Assembly (NCBI RefSeq): GCF_018802765.1
Contig: NZ_CP069163.1
Location: forward strand, 1,178,001-1,242,000
DNA length: 64,000 nt
Source of the DNA: Paludibacterium sp. B53371
GTDB lineage: Bacteria; Pseudomonadota; Gammaproteobacteria; Burkholderiales; Chromobacteriaceae
Direction: 5' to 3'
Shown one piece after another: positions 1 to 10,504 of the stretch. Position 1 is the stretch's first letter. Every line of letters begins with the position of its first letter. The notes beneath the pieces are model-generated. The model saw only the letters and a list, made by a program, of their open reading frames with translations. It ran no database searches and was not told the DNA's origin. The translations under genes and the position numbers were made by a program.

Positions 1-1079
1 ATACCACGGTCGAGGATCTCAGCCAGCGTTCCGCCAGCATCAAATCGATTGTCTCCCTGATTCAGGACATTTCCGACCAGACCAATCTTCTGGCGCTGAA
101 TGCCGCCATCGAAGCAGCCCGGGCCGGCGAGCAGGGACGGGGTTTTGCTGTTGTGGCCGATGAGGTACGCAAGCTGGCCGAACGGGTGAAGGTGGCGACC
201 AACGAAATTTCCGGCAACATCGAAGGCATGCTGACCCTGGTGGGCAATACCGAAGTGGAAACCGGAGAAATCCGTGCCGGCACCACCGAGGCCAGTCAGG
301 TCGTGTCGCGTGCCTCGGCCAATTTCAGCAGCATGATCGGCGACTTTGAACGTACCGCCGGCAGTCTGGGTGATATGGTCGGGACGCTGGATCGTCTGGC
401 CGACTCCAACCGCCAGATCAACGGACACGTTTCAGAAATCCACTCGCTGGGCGAGCATGTCAAGCAACGCCTGGATCTGACCCAGCAGGCAGCCAACGAA
501 CTGGCCGGAGATACCGAGCAGGTGCAGGAACTGGTATCGCGTTTTGTGGTGGGCGAGGGGCCCTTTGACCAGATGGTCAACCGGGTGCGCAGTGCGCGGG
601 ATGAGCTGCAGAACCTGCTGACCCGCAGCCAGGCAAACGGTCTGGATATCTTCGACCAGCGTTATCAGCCGATTCCCGGCACCCAGCCACAGAAATACAG
701 CACCAGCTATGACCGTCAGCTGGAGCGTGCCTTGCAGGCGGTGTACGACGCCTGCGCGGCGGAAATCCCTGCCAGCCGCTTCTGTGTCATGACCGACAAT
801 CAGGGGTATGCGCCGACCCATATGAGCCGCGCCTCGCAGCCCCAGACCGGTGATCCGGCGCATGATGTCGTGCACAGCCGCGACAAGCGCATTTTCAATG
901 ACCCGGCCGGCCTCAAGTCGGCGCGCAATACCAAGCCGTTCCTGCTGCACACCTATTGTCGGGATACGGGTGAAGTGCTGTCGGAGGTCTCCTTGCCTGT
1001 GATGGTCAATGGCCGCCACTGGGGGGCGTTGCGTCTCGGATTCGACCCCCTGGCACTGCTGCAGCAAAGCGGACACTGA
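1..1079 (+). CDS. Methyl-accepting chemotaxis protein, 5'-truncated, with C-terminal sensor-like domain
   Basis: The reading frame is open from the left edge, so the N-terminus lies outside the window. The first part is the conserved receptor signalling tip ([20 protein letters not shown], then [17 protein letters not shown]), which docks CheA and CheW. After the descending helix there is an extra C-terminal domain of about 150 residues containing [13 protein letters not shown] and [14 protein letters not shown] cytoplasmic module of this type follows the coiled coil in some betaproteobacterial receptors and may sense an internal ligand. That last point is inference from domain position. The receptor class is certain; the ligand is unknown. 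Confidence 0.93.
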   Translation, partial: TTVEDLSQRSASIKSIVSLIQDISDQTNLLALNAAIEAARAGEQGRGFAVVADEVRKLAERVKVATNEISGNIEGMLTLVGNTEVETGEIRAGTTEASQVVSRASANFSSMIGDFERTAGSLGDMVGTLDRLADSNRQINGHVSEIHSLGEHVKQRLDLTQQAANELAGDTEQVQELVSRFVVGEGPFDQMVNRVRSARDELQNLLTRSQANGLDIFDQRYQPIPGTQPQKYSTSYDRQLERALQAVYDACAAEIPASRFCVMTDNQGYAPTHMSRASQPQTGDPAHDVVHSRDKRIFNDPAGLKSARNTKPFLLHTYCRDTGEVLSEVSLPVMVNGRHWGALRLGFDPLALLQQSGH

Positions 1080-1210
1080 TTGCGCCGCTTGCCATCACGC
1101 CCTCGATGGCCGTCGCTTTTTGTCTGACAATCCCCTTCATTTTTGGCCGCGCAGGTCGAAAAGAGGGGGGCGGGGACAGTGCCCGCCCGTCAGCAGACAA
1201 GGAGCGAATC

Positions 1211-1327
1211 ATGAAAAGGATCAAGCAAGGTCTGGCCCATGCCGGCCAAACCGGATTTTTCTGGCAATGCAGCGTGGCACTGGTGTGGATGATGTTTTTC
1301 TACGGTTGTGCCCATGCCATGGGCTGA
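1211..1327 (+). CDS. Small hydrophobic protein (38 aa)
   Basis: This is a 38-codon frame with a good AGGAG ribosome-binding site 5 bases before its ATG. The product has a basic N-terminus, then a hydrophobic stretch (CSVALVWMMFFYGCAHAMG) long enough to cross the membrane once. I do not recognise the family. It lies between the chemoreceptor and the convergent barrel-protein gene. Support is the binding site and the membrane-like composition only, so it may not be translated. Confidence 0.4.
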   Translation: MKRIKQGLAHAGQTGFFWQCSVALVWMMFFYGCAHAMG

Positions 1328-1360
1328 GTCAGGTACCGATGGGCCGGATCATCTCCCTGT

Positions 1361-2071
1361 TCAGAAAGACAGCCCGAGGCCCAGGCTGATGCTGGCCGCT
1401 CCCGGGCTGCTCTCCTGACTCTGGGGCGGCATGGTGGAAAAGCCGGGCATCCCCAGGCGCGAGTAACGGTAGTCAATCCCCAGACTGCCATGCAGCCTGT
1501 CATTCAGTTGGTAATCGACCCCCACGCCCAGCCGGTAGAGCGGCACACTGCCATTGAGCGCGTCGTTGCCCGGTGCCGCATTTCCCTGATTGCGTCCAAG
1601 CAGTGCGCTGCCGGTCAGCTGCCAGTGCGGGGCCAGCTGGTATTGCACCAGCGTCCCCACGCCGTAGTAGTCCACCCCTTGTGACGGCCCGTTGGTGCTG
1701 CCGGACTTCTGCCAGGACGCATGGCCCATTTCGGTAAACGGCACCAGCAATAATCCCGGGGTAATCAGCCAGCCCATGCCCAGCCGGCCATGGAAGTGCC
1801 TGCTCTGGCTTTCCGTTTGCCAGGGGACGGCCCAGGCCAGCGGGGTGCTGCGTATCCCGGCGGAAAAATAAGTCGGATGTCTGCTGCTGCCGCTCAGTGA
1901 TGTCAGCTCAACGCCGTGCGCATCGCCGTCCGGTCCGTACGCGTCGGTGCCGCTGATCTGCAGCCACGTCGCCGGAAGCCGCAGGCCGCTGCCCTCGCTG
2001 GCTTGCGCCAGGGCGGGGCCGGTCGCACTCAAACAGACTGACAGGCAGACAAGCAGACAGGTGCGCATCAT
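1361..2071 (-). CDS. Outer-membrane beta-barrel protein, OmpA/opacity-like
   Basis: A 236-residue protein starts with a clear Sec signal peptide (hydrophobic run ending at ALAQA). The mature part alternates short Gly/Tyr/aromatic beta segments such as YRLGVGVDYQLNDRLHGSLG and ends SLGLGLSF. A C-terminal Phe is the usual signal for insertion of outer-membrane barrels. No enzymatic motif is seen. It is probably a small eight-stranded barrel of the OmpW/opacity type, but I cannot assign a subfamily. Two consecutive ATGs are possible starts (2071 and 2068). It is transcribed toward the chemoreceptor and away from tpl. Confidence 0.75.
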   Translation of the reverse strand: MMRTCLLVCLSVCLSATGPALAQASEGSGLRLPATWLQISGTDAYGPDGDAHGVELTSLSGSSRHPTYFSAGIRSTPLAWAVPWQTESQSRHFHGRLGMGWLITPGLLLVPFTEMGHASWQKSGSTNGPSQGVDYYGVGTLVQYQLAPHWQLTGSALLGRNQGNAAPGNDALNGSVPLYRLGVGVDYQLNDRLHGSLGIDYRYSRLGMPGFSTMPPQSQESSPGAASISLGLGLSF

Positions 2072-2143
2072 GCATTGCTCCCGCGAAGAGGTTCTGCTTT
2101 CAATCTAGGCGGTGCTGGCGGCACAGACAATGTCTCCCCCATG

Positions 2144-2177
2144 AAAAAAAATGCCCTCCGGCCTGAGCGGGAGGGCA
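2144..2177 (-). terminator. Rho-independent terminator of tpl
   Basis: On the minus strand an 8-bp perfect stem (TGCCCTCC with GGAGGGCA, 10-base loop) is followed by seven or eight T residues. It begins 23 bases past the tpl stop codon, so it is the natural terminator of that gene. Confidence 0.9.
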
Positions 2178-2199
2178 CAACGCATGCCAGAGAAAGGAA

Positions 2200-4074
<1,875 letters not shown>

Positions 4075-6444
4075 GTGAGCATACGAAATCGTATTGCATG
4101 GTTGGTGTTGGTCAGCTTTCTGGCCATCCTGTCGATCGGGGGCTATGCCATCTGGCAGGCCGGCGCCAATGCCCGTGCGGTGAAGTCAGTCACGGAAGGG
4201 GCCGTGCCCAGTGCGCTGGCCTCGGCCGATCTGGTCTCCGCACTGAAGGATGTTCAGCTAGCCACCATGAATGTGTTGCAGGCGACAGATGCACGGCTGT
4301 TGGGGCAGGCTCAGACCACCCTCGGTGACAGCGAGCAATTGCTACGGACACAGCTGGCATTGCAGGGGCGTCTGGCCAGCAATGCCATCCAGCATGGTCT
4401 GGTACAACAAGCTGCTGAAGTGCTCGACAGTTACTTCGATTCCATTGCCGATGCGGTCAGGCTCAAGCTCGCCGGTCAGAATGACATGGCCAATGCCACC
4501 TTTGCCGCCAGTGTGCTGCAATATCAGGACAATCTGCAGCAAATCGTCAGCACCCTGCGAGTAGAAAAGAACCGCAGCAAGGACGAAGCGATCCAGGCCC
4601 TCAATCAGAGTCTGGCAGGCACTGCGGCGACCTTGTCCCTGGTGACGCTGGTGACGCTGCTGGGACTGGGCTTGCTCGGCTGGCTGTTGTACCGGCAGAT
4701 CGTGCGGCCGATCAGCAGCATGCAGCGCACCATGAGCGAGATTGCCCAAAGTCAGGATTTTTCCCGCCGCGTGCCGGTGGAACAGCAGGACGAAATCGGC
4801 AAATCCGTGCAGGCCTTCAATGCCATGGTGGCGCAGATCGAGTCCAGCACCGCACTGGTGCGTCAGAAGACCCATGACATTCAGGCCATGTTGCAGAACA
4901 TCCCGCAGGGGATTCTGACCCTGGTGGAGGGGCATCGGGTGCACCCGGAATATTCTGCCCATCTGGAAACCATCCTCGCCACGCGCCACATCGCCGGGCG
5001 CGACATTCTGGACCTGCTGTTCCGCGGCAGCCATCTCGGCGCCGACATCCTGTCCCAGCTGGAGGCCGCCATGGCTTCCTGCATCGGCGAAGACAGCATG
5101 AATTTCGATTTCAACCGTCATCTTCTGGTCGGGGAGCTGGAAAGGGCGTTGCCGGATGGTCGCAAGCAGGTGCTGGATTTGAGCTGGTCGGCGATTTGCG
5201 ATGACGACGACAGGGTCCAGAGACTGATGCTGTGCGTGCGGGATGTGACCGAGTTGCGCGCGCTGGCAGCGGAGGCGCATCAGCAAAAGCGCGAGCTGGC
5301 CATCATTGGTGAAATTCTGGCCGTCAGCCAGGAGAAATTCCATGAGTTCATTACCAGCGCCATCCGTTTTATCGGCGAGAACGAACAACTGATTCGCCAG
5401 AGTCCGCACGGAGAGGCCGAGGTCATTGCCCAGTTGTTCCGCAATATGCACACCATCAAGGGGAATGCCCGTACCTATGGGCTGACTCATCTGACACAGA
5501 CCGTGCATCAGGCCGAGCAGCGCTATGAGCAACTGCGTCAGCCGCAGCCGGCGATTGCCTGGGATACGCCGCAATTGCTGGACGAACTGGCCCAGGTCCG
5601 TTCTCTGGTCGAACACTACGCCCATATCAACGAGGTGTCGCTGGGGCGCAAGGGGCCGGGTCGGCGGGGGAGTGCCGAGCGTTATCTGCTGGTGGAGCGC
5701 GAACAGATCCAGGAAACGCTGGCACGGCTGGAGTCGGTCAACACGGGCAATCTGCATGAGCTGATTGCCGTGCACCAGGCCGTGCATCAACTGCTCAATC
5801 GCATGGGGACCGAGTCCCTGCAGGATATGTTGTCCGGGGTGCTGTCCTCCCTGCCTTCGCTGGCGGAAGAGTTGGGCAAGCTGCCGCCGCAGGTGCTGCT
5901 GCAGGATAACGGCTATGTGCTGCGCAGCCAGATCGCCGGCACCCTGAAAAACGTCTTCATGCATCTGCTGCGCAACGCGGTCGATCATGGCCTGGAAACC
6001 GCGCAGGAGCGGCAGGCGCTGCATAAGCCGGCACAAGGAACCATTCGAATTCAAGTGAACAAGACGGGTGACCATCTGGTGCTGCGTCTGAGTGATGATG
6101 GCCGGGGTCTGGCGCTGGGGCGGATCCGCGAGCGCGCCATCGAGCAGGGGCTGATCGCCCGGGATGCCGCGCTCGATGATGAGGCTGTCGCCAGCTTGGT
6201 TTTCCGTCCTGGTTTTTCTACCGCCAGTCAGCTCAGCGAAGTGTCCGGACGCGGGGTGGGCATGGATGCGGTTCAGTCGTTTATCAAACGTGAGAATGGC
6301 CAGATCTGCCTGCGCTTCCTGGATCAGGAAGCCGGCGCGGATTTTCGCCGCTTCGAGACGGTGGTCACCTTGCCTGCGGCACTGGCGGTGCAGGTGGAGA
6401 TCCGTGAAAACAAACTCGTCGAGCATCCGCAGGCCATCGCCTGA
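4075..6444 (+). CDS. Membrane-anchored CheA-like hybrid: receptor-type sensor, HAMP, HPt and ATPase
   Basis: A 789-residue protein begins with GTG after an AGG ribosome-binding site. Order seen: membrane segment (about 8-28), periplasmic four-helix-bundle-like sensor (about 30-180), second membrane segment (about 183-206), HAMP (about 207-260), PAS-like region (about 265-395), HPt domain with HTIKGNARTYGL (phospho-acceptor His459), then a GHKL ATPase with N box HLLRNAVDHG (630-639), G1 DDGRG (674-678) and G2 GRGVGM (725-730). HPt-before-ATPase order and motifs are those of CheA. However, no CheW-like domain follows: the chain ends about 20 residues after the ATPase. It therefore looks like a one-piece receptor plus kinase. 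The adjacent cheY-like gene is the likely phosphate acceptor. Confidence 0.88.
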   Translation: MSIRNRIAWLVLVSFLAILSIGGYAIWQAGANARAVKSVTEGAVPSALASADLVSALKDVQLATMNVLQATDARLLGQAQTTLGDSEQLLRTQLALQGRLASNAIQHGLVQQAAEVLDSYFDSIADAVRLKLAGQNDMANATFAASVLQYQDNLQQIVSTLRVEKNRSKDEAIQALNQSLAGTAATLSLVTLVTLLGLGLLGWLLYRQIVRPISSMQRTMSEIAQSQDFSRRVPVEQQDEIGKSVQAFNAMVAQIESSTALVRQKTHDIQAMLQNIPQGILTLVEGHRVHPEYSAHLETILATRHIAGRDILDLLFRGSHLGADILSQLEAAMASCIGEDSMNFDFNRHLLVGELERALPDGRKQVLDLSWSAICDDDDRVQRLMLCVRDVTELRALAAEAHQQKRELAIIGEILAVSQEKFHEFITSAIRFIGENEQLIRQSPHGEAEVIAQLFRNMHTIKGNARTYGLTHLTQTVHQAEQRYEQLRQPQPAIAWDTPQLLDELAQVRSLVEHYAHINEVSLGRKGPGRRGSAERYLLVEREQIQETLARLESVNTGNLHELIAVHQAVHQLLNRMGTESLQDMLSGVLSSLPSLAEELGKLPPQVLLQDNGYVLRSQIAGTLKNVFMHLLRNAVDHGLETAQERQALHKPAQGTIRIQVNKTGDHLVLRLSDDGRGLALGRIRERAIEQGLIARDAALDDEAVASLVFRPGFSTASQLSEVSGRGVGMDAVQSFIKRENGQICLRFLDQEAGADFRRFETVVTLPAALAVQVEIRENKLVEHPQAIA

Positions 6445-6496
6445 TCTCGGCGCAGACAGACACACTTTTGCACCGAGATGGTGAGAGGAAACGAAA

Positions 6497-6865
6497 ATGG
6501 CACAAGTATTGATGGTGGATGATTCCAGTGCGGTACGTAACGAAGTCTGTGATTTTCTCAAGGCCAATGGCCTGACGGTGATTCCGGCCGTGGACGGCAG
6601 GGACGGGCTGGAGAAGTTGCGTGCCAATCCGGGCATCAGGCTGGTGGTCAGTGATGTCAACATGCCGAATATGGATGGCCTGACCATGGCGGAAAAGATC
6701 CGTCAGGAGCTGAAAAACATGGCGGTCAACGTGATCATGCTGACGACGGAAAACAGTCCGGCGATGAAGGAGCGTGGCAAGGCTGCCGGGGTTCGGGGCT
6801 GGATCGTGAAGCCATTCAATGGCGCGGCGGTACTGGCTACCTTCAAGAAGCTGGTCGCCGAGTAA
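6497..6865 (+). CDS. CheY-like single-domain response regulator
   Basis: A 122-residue receiver domain with no output domain. Acidic pocket residues are Asp8/Asp9, the phosphorylation site is Asp53 (VVSDVNMPNMDG), the switch Thr is in VIMLTTEN, and the conserved Lys is Lys105 in IVKPF. It starts 52 bases after the CheA-like kinase, preceded by GAGAGGAAACGAAA, so it is very probably co-transcribed and accepts phosphate from that kinase. Its target (flagellar motor, enzyme or another protein) cannot be told from sequence. Confidence 0.93.
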   Translation: MAQVLMVDDSSAVRNEVCDFLKANGLTVIPAVDGRDGLEKLRANPGIRLVVSDVNMPNMDGLTMAEKIRQELKNMAVNVIMLTTENSPAMKERGKAAGVRGWIVKPFNGAAVLATFKKLVAE

Positions 6866-6933
6866 TCGGCAGCAACGCATGTGTGTCGCCCCGCCAGGTC
6901 TGGCCGGGGCGTTTGTCTGAAAGCGCGGGCGGA

Positions 6934-7719
6934 ATGGATGGCGTGATGGCGGGGATCGTGGTGTTGGTTGTACTGGTGACGGGTTTGATCATGTTGTGCC
7001 TATGGCTGCGGCAGCGGGTGCGCCGGCTGACACTGGATCTGTTGCAGCAGGGGCAGGAAGTGGCGATGCTGCACAGTCAGGCGTCAGGGCAGGCGCTGGA
7101 TGCACACAGGTTGGCGGACTTGCAGGCACAGATCGATCAATTGCAGACCGAGAACTCGCGTCTGTCTCTGGCCCTGCAGCAAAGCGAAGCCGCCTTGCCT
7201 GCGCATTGCGAGTCGGCGCGCAGCGAGGCCATGCTGGCGGCAGACAAGGCCTGGGCAGCGCGCTACGCGCAATGGCAGCAATCTTTGCAGGACGAGCAGC
7301 GGGCCCTGGCCGAGGAGATGTCGCGCTTGCTCGGCCTGGTGCAGACCATTGAGCGCTGGCATGAAGAGATGCAGGCCATCCTGGTGAACAATCAGCGATT
7401 ACGTGAGCAAAATGAGCGTTTTGCCTCCATCGTCAAGAGTGTTGTCATGCTGGCGCTGAATGCGGCGATCGAGGCGGCGCGTGCGGGTGAGCAGGGGCGG
7501 GGCTTTGCCGTGGTGGCGGATGGTGTGCGTGATCTGGCACTCAATGCCGGCGTCCTGTCCGGCGAGTACAAGAAGAACCTGGAGCGCAATGATCTGGTGA
7601 CCACCACGACCTTTCAGGATCTGCAGGCCAGCGGGAAGATGATCCGTACCGCGGTGTTCAGTCTGCAAAGTGCCAGCGACAGCCTGTTTGGCAAGCTGCA
7701 TGCCGAGGTTGCGGCATGA
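6934..7719 (+). CDS. Membrane-anchored protein carrying only a receptor signalling tip
   Basis: A 261-residue protein: one N-terminal membrane segment (about 5-25), a Gln/Leu-rich coiled coil, then a short stretch matching the chemoreceptor hairpin tip ([20 protein letters not shown]). The usual DEVRKLAER continuation is altered to DGVRDLALNAG. It has no periplasmic domain and no HAMP, and lacks the long methylation helices. It lies in the operon after the CheY gene and overlaps the next gene by four bases (ATGA). I place the start at ATG 6934; a GTG at 6883 is also in frame. It could scaffold or tune the adjacent CheA-like kinase; that is inference. Confidence 0.75.
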   Translation: MDGVMAGIVVLVVLVTGLIMLCLWLRQRVRRLTLDLLQQGQEVAMLHSQASGQALDAHRLADLQAQIDQLQTENSRLSLALQQSEAALPAHCESARSEAMLAADKAWAARYAQWQQSLQDEQRALAEEMSRLLGLVQTIERWHEEMQAILVNNQRLREQNERFASIVKSVVMLALNAAIEAARAGEQGRGFAVVADGVRDLALNAGVLSGEYKKNLERNDLVTTTTFQDLQASGKMIRTAVFSLQSASDSLFGKLHAEVAA

Positions 7720-8285
7720 TCACGGCGGCCACCAGAACATCACTTGATCAGCTTTATCAGCAGGCCTTGCAGGATGGCTGCCGGGTCGATCTGTCTGATT
7801 CCTGCGTGGTGACTTCCTGCGACCCCGCGCAACAGATCGCGACGGCGCCCGGCCAGGCGCTGATCCTGCTGAATATCTCCAGCTATCAGTTCCGCCTGCT
7901 GCATCTGTTCCACTTTGAAGACAGCGAGGAAATGGCGTGCTGTCTCGGTCGTCTGCTTCGCAGCGCCGAGCCCCCGCGCGGCCAGGACCTGCTGGATGCG
8001 TATGGCGAAGTGGCCAACATGATTTGCGGCGCGGTCAATCGCGCGCTGTGCGTGCCTTTTCATCATGTTGGCATGTCGACGCCGCTGATATTGGGTAGCG
8101 CCTGTCTGCGGCATCTGGACATGTTGTCGCTGTCCCTGCAGCGCCACTACCAGGCACAGATCGGTCCTGGCTGTCACCTGTCGCTGACGGTTGGTCTGAT
8201 GCTGACACCTGGTAGCCAGTTTGATTATCAATTTGAGAGACAGCACGCCCTGGAAGAGCAGGCCGGCGAACTGGCGTTGTTCTGA
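7716..8285 (+). CDS. CheX-like CheY-phosphatase family protein
   Basis: A 189-residue soluble protein with the motif YGEVANMICGAVNRAL, matching the E-x2-N signature of CheX/CheC/FliY phosphatases (here Glu98 and Asn101). Those enzymes remove phosphate from CheY. The start codon overlaps the stop of the receptor-tip gene, so the two are translationally coupled. With kinase, receiver and phosphatase in one operon, this looks like a self-contained phosphorelay. Only one E-x2-N motif is apparent, as in CheX. Overall sequence similarity to typical CheX is low, so activity is inferred from the motif and context. Confidence 0.7.
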   Translation: MITAATRTSLDQLYQQALQDGCRVDLSDSCVVTSCDPAQQIATAPGQALILLNISSYQFRLLHLFHFEDSEEMACCLGRLLRSAEPPRGQDLLDAYGEVANMICGAVNRALCVPFHHVGMSTPLILGSACLRHLDMLSLSLQRHYQAQIGPGCHLSLTVGLMLTPGSQFDYQFERQHALEEQAGELALF

Positions 8286-8388
8286 GTGATTTCAGGTGCA
8301 TGCTGTGCTTTGGGATGGTCAATTTTTTATGCAATTTTGATGAGGCGCTACCTAACATGCAGCATGTCCCGCACGAGGAGAATGCAGC

Positions 8389-8481
8389 ATGAAACAACGT
8401 ATCGGTGGTTTCTGGATTTTGCTGACCGTTGGCCTGGCGGCCCATGTGATGATCATTTCGATTGCGGTGGAGCACTGGTAA
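8389..8481 (+). CDS. Small single-span membrane protein (30 aa)
   Basis: A 30-codon frame starts at an ATG eight bases after a strong GAGGAG ribosome-binding site. The product is basic at the N-terminus (MKQRIGG) and then hydrophobic throughout (FWILLTVGLAAHVMIISIAV), ending VEHW. It lies alone between the CheX-like gene and the nuclease gene. I do not recognise it. An alternative ATG at 8382 would give a different frame, but that product is not membrane-like. Confidence 0.4.
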   Translation: MKQRIGGFWILLTVGLAAHVMIISIAVEHW

Positions 8482-8527
8482 GCAGAGCCGTCGTGCCGCT
8501 ATCATGGCGCTTTTCTCTGGGGATGCC

Positions 8528-9061
8528 ATGAAGCGGTTCTTGTTGCTGTTTGTTTTTATTGCCCATTCGGCCCTGGCGGCCACACCGATCCCGGCCGGCG
8601 CTGCCTATGACCTGGGGTTTTCACCTGGCGGCAGTTCGCTGAAAGTGGTGCAAAAGGGCGTTGACAGTGCGCAACAGGAGATTCTGGTGGCTGCCTATGG
8701 CTTTACCAGCAAACCGATTGCCCAGTCTCTGCTGGCAGCGGCGAAGCGCGGGGTCAAAGTCTGGGTGGTCGCGGATCGCAAGGCTAATCAGCCGGCCCGG
8801 GACGGGAAATTCACCGCCCTTTCCATGCTGGTGCAGCGCGGCATTCCGGTTCGCCTGAATGGCAACTATGCCATTCATCATCACAAATTCATGGTGATCG
8901 ATGGCAAGACCGTTGAAACCGGCTCGTTTAACTACAGTCAGGCGGCGGTCAAGGCCAATGCGGAAAATGTCCTGCTGCTCTGGAACGTGCCGTCTCTGGC
9001 TGCGGATTACCGGCGTGAATGGCAGCGCCTGTGGGCCGAGAGTCAGCCAATGCAGCCTTGA
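8528..9061 (+). CDS. Secreted phospholipase D-family endonuclease (Nuc-like)
   Basis: A 177-residue protein with an N-terminal signal peptide (MKRFLLLFVFIAHSALAA) and one HKD catalytic motif, H-x-K-x4-D, in HHKFMVIDGKTVETGSFNYS. A single HKD motif in a chain of this size is typical of the bacterial Nuc endonucleases, which act as dimers on DNA in the periplasm or outside the cell. The start is set by the signal peptide; an upstream in-frame ATG at 8462 would bury it. No partner genes are apparent. Confidence 0.85.
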   Translation: MKRFLLLFVFIAHSALAATPIPAGAAYDLGFSPGGSSLKVVQKGVDSAQQEILVAAYGFTSKPIAQSLLAAAKRGVKVWVVADRKANQPARDGKFTALSMLVQRGIPVRLNGNYAIHHHKFMVIDGKTVETGSFNYSQAAVKANAENVLLLWNVPSLAADYRREWQRLWAESQPMQP

Positions 9062-9156
9062 TGCGACGCTGGATGTTTTGCAATCGATTTGACCGTGCTC
9101 AGAACAGGGCATATTGCATGGGCATAATCTGATCCTCTGTGTTTCAGGAGCCCATC

Positions 9157-9351
9157 ATGCAATTGTCGCAAATCAATCCCGAAACCGCCCGAGAGCTGCT
9201 CAGGTTATCTGTCGAGGCGGGCTCTGATCCGGACACCTGCATTCCGGATCGTTACCGTTGCTTCTTTGTCGCCAGCCGCCATGGCTGGCGGCTGAGTGAT
9301 GATGCCTTTGACGCCATCATGCAGGTGCAGGGCATCCACTTTCACCATTGA
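9157..9351 (+). CDS. Hypothetical protein (64 aa)
   Basis: A 64-residue acidic soluble protein (MQLSQINPETARELLRLSVE...) has a good AGGAG ribosome-binding site 6 bases before its ATG. No membrane segment, cysteine cluster or known motif is seen. It ends with His-rich residues (IHFHH). I do not recognise the family. It lies between the nuclease gene and two minus-strand genes. Confidence 0.6.
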   Translation: MQLSQINPETARELLRLSVEAGSDPDTCIPDRYRCFFVASRHGWRLSDDAFDAIMQVQGIHFHH

Positions 9352-9377
9352 CCGGGTGCAGGGCCGACGGCTCCGCG

Positions 9378-9806
9378 TCACCGGCCCGTTCCCCATCCCC
9401 CGAATTCGCCCCGCTCGCGGATCTCCGCCTCTGCCTGGCGAATGGCCGGCACCAAGAGCGGAACGTCATGGAGCAGCGTCCCCGGCGCGACGCCCAGGTC
9501 GATGTATTGCTTCAGCAAGGGGTGGATGGTCGCCAGCAGTTGCCAGCGGGCCAGCGCGCGCCCCTGTACCTGCGGGTCTGTTGTCTGGCTGTAGCGGCGC
9601 GTGGCTTCGATGGCGCGTTGCAGCGAGGCAAAGCCGGAAATCAGCGAGCGCAGCGTCGACAGCACTTCAGCGTCCAGCCGCTCTGCAGCGACCGAAGATG
9701 AGGATGGAATCGGGTCAAACATGCTATGGAAAAATGAATTGGCGGGCTGCAGAACAGCCTCTGCCTCGTTTTCAACATTCAGTCGGATCGGATGGCTGGC
9801 AGACAT
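9378..9806 (-). CDS. Hypothetical protein (142 aa)
   Basis: A 142-residue, mostly helical-looking protein (MSASHPIRLNVENEAEAVLQ...) with an Arg/Ala/Leu-rich middle and a Pro-rich hinge. I do not recognise it. The start is uncertain: ATG 9806 follows GGGGA at about 11 bases, while a TTG seven codons upstream is also in frame. It lies just downstream of a helix-turn-helix regulator on the same strand (34-base gap), so the two are probably one unit. Confidence 0.5.
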   Translation of the reverse strand: MSASHPIRLNVENEAEAVLQPANSFFHSMFDPIPSSSSVAAERLDAEVLSTLRSLISGFASLQRAIEATRRYSQTTDPQVQGRALARWQLLATIHPLLKQYIDLGVAPGTLLHDVPLLVPAIRQAEAEIRERGEFGGWGTGR

Positions 9807-9840
9807 CGGGTGAGATCCCCGATGCAAGGGCAGGGCATGA

Positions 9841-10212
9841 TCAGTTCGGCTGATTCAACAGTTCTTCTGCGGCGGCGGACAGCAAGGCCGCTTCACGCGC
9901 CAGATTCTCACTGGCACGCAGCAATTTCTGGATACGCTCCACATTGGCACGCATGGCGGTGCTGTCCAGCTCGCCGCTGGCAATCGCTTTGACGACCGGG
10001 GCATTTTCTTCCGTGATGCCGTCGAGCTTGATGCCCAGCTGATAGCGCAGGCGCAGCAATTCCATCACCGGCTTGGGGATGCGTCGGTCATTTTCATAAC
10101 GAGAGCCGCCTGACTGGGTGACGCCGATGGCGCTCCAGAATTCCTGTTGATTCAGATCCAGCTGGACGCGCAAGGCACGGGGATCGAAAGAGACGTTGTT
10201 TTCCGAACTCAT
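9841..10212 (-). CDS. XRE-like helix-turn-helix DNA-binding protein
   Basis: A 123-residue protein. The N-terminal half matches a phage-repressor-type helix-turn-helix (LRVQLDLNQQEFWSAIGVTQ, SGGSRYENDRRIPKP), with the RYE-R-R-IPKP segment typical of XRE-family third and fourth helices. The C-terminal half is a helical, Ala/Leu/Glu-rich tail that could mediate oligomerisation. ATG 10212 is preferred because GAGG lies 9 bases upstream; an ATG five codons earlier is less well placed. Its target is unknown. Confidence 0.75.
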   Translation of the reverse strand: MSSENNVSFDPRALRVQLDLNQQEFWSAIGVTQSGGSRYENDRRIPKPVMELLRLRYQLGIKLDGITEENAPVVKAIASGELDSTAMRANVERIQKLLRASENLAREAALLSAAAEELLNQPN

Positions 10213-10504
10213 GGGGGTAGACCTCATTCTGGATTAACTGCTTTTTTTTTAATGATTATTCACCCACCAGGTGGTGCTTTTTTTGTGCACGCATCCATGG
10301 GAGGTTGTTTCGCTCGGTGCATATCCTATATCGACTTAATACGATGTGTAATTATGTTTCAAGGATAATGAGGGCAGGTTGTTGCAAATGCGCTATATCT
10401 AGTTGTAATGATGCTTTTGGCATCGATCTTTAGTGGCTTTATATGACTATGGTATGGAGGCGGGAGGAGGTGACCCTGCAGGTCACCTCTTGGTCTGGAA
10501 TCAA
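10213..10504. other. AT-rich non-coding stretch
   Basis: No gene is seen. Features are an octa-T run, a small hairpin CACCCACCAGGTGGTG followed by seven T (about 10261-10284, a possible plus-strand terminator), and a perfect 9-bp stem GAGGTGACC/GGTCACCTC (10467-10489). Base composition is visibly more AT-rich than the neighbouring genes. Confidence 0.45.
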
